From Fasciolopsis buskii (Eukaryota > Platyhelminthes > Trematoda > Plagiorchiida > Fasciolidae), in assembly GCA_008360955.1 (NCBI GenBank), contig LUCM01004827.1:62001-126000 (forward strand): a DNA stretch of 64,000 bases. The letters are read 5' to 3'. The position numbers and the translations under genes are program-made. The first letter of the stretch is position 1. Each line of letters starts with the position of its first letter. Below the pieces are notes generated by a model. It made no database searches. It saw nothing but the letters and a program-made list of their open reading frames with translations, and was not told where the DNA came from. Below, one piece after another: positions 60,601 to 64,000 of the stretch.

Positions 60601-60690
60601 TGGCCCGCCGCAAAGGCCGCAATTTGCCTATTTGTCTTCGTCCAGTGAGATAACGTGTATACTCGCCCATGTTTCCATCCAACAATGATC
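57657..60690 (-). mobile_element. BEL/Pao LTR retrotransposon remnant (gag end to pol)
   Basis: Minus-strand pieces occur in BEL/Pao order. A gag zinc knuckle CGLCGGPH (60598-60621) is followed, after a one-base shift, by WLFKCQNF. RT pieces are VHSFRWSAQKS, YPLAVHPSRTF and ANFANPKKH (58800-58960), LGGLHLTKWMSKF (about 58670) and STDRTLGIQWDA (about 58570). The RNase H-like or Pao-type region has FSVPRLEMTAEVSAMRSASM (about 58120), HKQELNKFVTNALAVIHEF, QWFCAESACDPADYYF and, after an in-frame TGA at 57861-57863, MGFMSDSEGNWPAF. The PRLE.TA.V, TKW.SN, TLGIQWD and NPAD signatures are typical of this superfamily. No LTRs, intact protease or integrase were found. Not functional. Confidence 0.78.
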
Positions 60691-61530
60691 AGGGGATCCA
60701 CTGGTGTGCGTGGTCCTGTTCACTCCAGCTAGTCTGCTGCGGTCCCCATAATTTGGCCATATCTCTTTCAGCAATGCGCGCATGCAACTCAATAAAACCC
60801 GTCAGTTCCTCAGAGTTGGTTTCTGCACTCTGTTGTTTATATTTTATGCCTAGCGCCTCTGGATGTCTGCAGATGGACAGCGAACGAGCTACTCGAGGGT
60901 GTGTTGAGGGTTAAGATCCGATTGATACTGCAGATGATTTAGTGGTCTACCGCATTTTTCCATCTTTATTATCAAATTTTGTCTAGTCTAAGCGGTTATC
61001 CGCACACAATTTCAGTATCTCATGTATTCTGATATGGTCGGCTTTAGGGACTCATATTGCACATCGGTCAATCACACCTCTCGTGCAGCAGCGCCAGTGA
61101 AGCACAAGGTAGAAAAAATTTCCCCTGGTCGTTGCCTCTGGACTCCTTTTCTTTGAAGTAATGTTCAACACACTGGTGGCATTAATGAGGTCCTTCTTTA
61201 GAGACCATAGTTCAAATCTTGGACAATCTAATGGCGTTTGTAAAATGGTGCTCCTGAGCTCTGCAATGATGGGTTTTGGAGACACTTTTGTGGCCAGGTC
61301 ACTCAAATTCAACTGGTTGTCTTGTCTACTGGCTTCGGTTTTCTGACGAGCCAGGAATCGGCCTGGTGTGCAGTCGGTTCAAGTTCCTGCTCTAATTCGA
61401 CTGTTCCTAACCTACCAATTTCAGCATTGCCATAAATAATACGTTCAGTACTAACACATGAAATTGCCTTGATTGGAGTAGTAGATCCAACCTCTAGTGA
61501 ATAAACATGAACAAAATACAAATTCGCCAA
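60691..61530 (-). other. Possible upstream gag part of the BEL/Pao element
   Basis: Minus-strand frames at 61052-61312 and 61309-61530 are contiguous and could be read as one shifted frame (VDKTTS, then LSDLATKVSPKP, DCPRFELWSLKKD). Their position before the zinc knuckle suits gag, but gag proteins are poorly conserved and I recognise no motif. Confidence 0.3.
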
Positions 61531-62899
61531 TTGCCAAATTACTTCCCGTCTAAGTCCCAGTTTTTTGATGATTTTTCTGACATTTCGATGTATCTCTCGT
61601 CCAAAACGAACTATATGAGTATAATAATGTTTTGATATCTATTATTTGAGAAGCAAAAGCAAGATGAGTCCTCAAGTTTCTGCGCTACTGAATTCAATAA
61701 TCATCAAACTGTGCAAATGAAATAAACCACTAGACTGCGGCCAACGCGAAAGCACAAAGAAAGCAAAAGTCGAAGCCTATCGAACGCAAACAGGTAGTCG
61801 CATCAGGACCCATGCCAGAGGCAAAGTGGAGCCTTCGAAAGGGGCAGCAGCAAATAAAATGACAAACACGTTTGCTGCGTTGAATATGCAAACTGCTAAC
61901 TGTGGGGTATTTCTGGCCAACATACTTGGTTGTCAAATTAACGAGGAGGATTTTCGAAGTGACCCTTTACACCCATGTCTTCTAATCCGTCTGTTCTAGC
62001 AACCACCTTCAAGCCTATGCCGACGCTCATCGATCAATGGACCCGGTCATCGTAATACTACACTCCTACTTCCCCTACTAAAAAAATCTTGGTGATCCAT
62101 CAATCGTTAGCTTCCATGGGTTCACTGTCTCTTACTTCCCTCAAGCACACAGAATCTTGGTGATTACGCTCTTAACGGTCTACTCCAGCGTATAACCTCC
62201 GTATTTAGACTACCAGGATGGGACAGCTAATGAACCTCTTTTTTCTGTCAGCAGTTTGTTGCACCAGTCCCTGTGGCCGAAGGCCCCCAACTCGTGTACT
62301 TTGGCGGCCGTTCGTTACCGTTACCTAAAACCAGCCAATTTACGGCACCCTAAGATCCAGCAATTAGCACATTACGGGTCTTCCCCATCTGACATGAAGT
62401 ACCTAGCTGAACGCTAACATTTGCTCCAATGTTGCCGACCCTAAGTGAACAAATTTCAAACCCTTTTTAACTTTGATACTAAAGAAGTTACGATGTAATT
62501 TTTGGTGACCGTGCCGCGGACTACGGACTCAGTTCCATCATTTCCTTGGCCCCTGGTAGAGTGTACCAGAGTTTGCAGAGATTGCCTCTTTCAGGATGGG
62601 GTTTGTCAGCTGCATGCCAAAAGAAGGCGCTCAGTAACAATGCATAAACTTTCAGTTCTTATTATTATTATTGCTTCCATTTGGATGGCCTTCTCGTTTT
62701 GCTTTTTAATGTCGAATTCTGGCATTCGAGATTAGCCAGTGGATTTCGGAAAGTGAAACCATATTCACGACCAGGCCAAGATCACATCCTGGAAATTCCT
62801 AGTCATTATGGTGGGACCAGTATTTTGCAGACAATACCAGAACTCTTCGATGGGTAAATCAAGTATCCCGGGTCAGAAGAAGAAGTCGGTTATCACCCC
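61531..62899. other. Unassigned sequence
   Basis: Short frames only. No LTR matching the BEL/Pao element could be identified by eye, and no other repeat was recognised. Confidence 0.4.
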
Positions 62900-63450
62900 A
62901 ACATACAAGACTGTTTAGGACCTGATTGTTTCAACTGTGCTCTCATCAGGCATCCCCCAACTGCTTACAGAACTATGGAACAACTGGCACAGCGGCTCAA
63001 GATTGAAACTGCTTCATTCAAAACCCTCATTCATAACGACCAGCAGGGCTTCCGGAAGCCATGCGCTTGAGCCACCTGTTAGAAGGATTTCATCAAATTC
63101 GCTAAAATAGCAGCTGATGGCATGAAATCAATCGACGGTACTCAACATGATATGACCAAACTACTTGACATTTTTTCTCATTTATAGCTCGTGGGCTATG
63201 ATCGCTTGGGTTACCTTTGTCGTGGTTCAACATTTATATTCCGAGGAACCACTAAGCAGCTTTTGTTGATGATCGGTACCCGCATTCGTTCAAGCTAACC
63301 AGTGACATCATTCAAGGAGGTACTCCGCCTCTTTCCATCTCTCTTCTACATTACTAGCTTTTTACTGATCCTATAATAGAGCACTCCATTTCTTTATGCC
63401 TAAGATATTAGGATTGTATGTGAGCTCCAAAATCATGATCAAAACTACAC
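62900..63450 (+). mobile_element. Very degraded LINE reverse-transcriptase trace
   Basis: Scattered plus-strand pieces resemble non-LTR RT blocks in order. NDQQGFRK (about 63038) is like the QHGFR motif, a Leu/Asp-rich stretch follows, and FKLTSDIIQGGTPPLSI (about 63285) is like the TSGVPQGS.LSPLLF motif B. No YADD is visible. The frames are heavily broken; CR1/Jockey type would fit. Confidence 0.35.
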
Positions 63451-64000
63451 ACACCCAGAATCGATGTCTGACTAGGGTGACCAAAAGCCGACGTATCTCA
63501 AACCTAATGGAGCGCCTTGCATCGAAAGACTTGCATACGGCCTATAATTACCTAGTTCTGGATGATATCCTAAAAGTTAGTAAGTTAATCATTGCAACGC
63601 ATACTAATGAAAGGGGTCCTGGAAATAATTAACTAACGCCAAATGAAATTCCCTGGATAGAGCACTTTTCGACAACAAAGTATGGAAGCATAATGACACT
63701 TATCTTTGATAAACTCAAAGGTAGTTTGCTAACCTCCTCAGCCCATGCCAGATATCATCTAGAATACTATGTGGTCGCAAATAGATGCATTTCCGATTAG
63801 CAAGGCCCAGCGTCCACTTTCTGAGAAGCGTGTCGCATATTCATCACCCTTGTAGCACTGTCGCTTATTTTTCCTAGGCCCATTGTGGACTAGGCGTTGT
63901 TGCTTGAGCTTGTGCCCTTATATACGCGTCTCTTTGTGCGGCAACATCCACTAACAAATGGGCAAAATAATCCAACCTGTTCATCCTTTTCTTTACTACT
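63451..64000. other. Unassigned sequence to window end
   Basis: A 78-residue plus-strand frame (63396-63632) has no recognised domain and may be part of the LINE trace before it. Nothing else is supported. Confidence 0.35.

Noticed and set aside
1..64000. CRISPR array, bacterial defence system or operon
   Set aside because: Introns, SINEs and LINEs show a eukaryotic genome. No evenly spaced direct repeats or bacterial gene organisation were seen.

Overview
The window is eukaryotic nuclear DNA: genes are split by introns of 58 bp to about 3 kb with GT..AG boundaries, there are no bacterial-type operons, and most of the sequence is decayed transposon. The mixture of repeats (RTE-like and CR1/Jockey-like LINEs, a Penelope-like element, a BEL/Pao element, tRNA-derived SINEs) together with exon style fits a parasitic flatworm, most probably a digenean trematode. 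That assignment is inference from repeat and protein style, not from a species-specific marker.

Two protein-coding genes can be reconstructed. On the plus strand, 4434-14615 carries the last six coding exons of a long-chain-fatty-acid--CoA ligase of the ACSL1/5/6 type (393 residues, joins in phase, true stop codon). The N-terminal half, including the first ATP-binding loop, must lie upstream and was not found in 1-4433. On the minus strand, 44430-39868 carries five in-phase exons of a BTB-BACK domain protein with a plausible start codon. Its 3' end is either just past exon 5 or in an exon not found. The best guess at orthology is BTBD19-like. Two more minus-strand stretches (45520-45635, 37452-37582) look like exons of unrecognised proteins.

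Layout. 1-4.4 kb: intergenic or intronic, with one SINE. 4.4-14.6 kb: ACSL gene. 15-19.4 kb: three loci of a fold-back element whose long inverted arms contain a tRNA-Leu(CAG)-like sequence. 22.6-25.3 kb: a decayed CR1/Jockey-like LINE that can be followed from endonuclease to the C-terminal tail. 25.3-39.8 kb: mostly unrecognised sequence, with an RTE-like reverse transcriptase remnant near 34 kb and SINEs near 39 kb. 39.9-44.4 kb: BTB-BACK gene, with a Penelope-like element inside its largest intron. 46.7-48.6 kb and 53.1-56.4 kb: two copies of one RTE-like LINE in opposite orientation. They share 1,602 nearly identical bases, including the same three nonsense codons, and form a large inverted repeat with a 6.3-kb spacer. 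57.7-60.7 kb (perhaps to 61.5): a BEL/Pao LTR-retrotransposon remnant on the minus strand. 62.9-63.4 kb: a very weak LINE reverse-transcriptase trace.

The two genes have no evident functional link. The points most worth following up are the fold-back tRNA-like element, the inverted LINE pair with shared stop codons, and the in-frame LINE deletion that joins endonuclease to the C-terminal tail.
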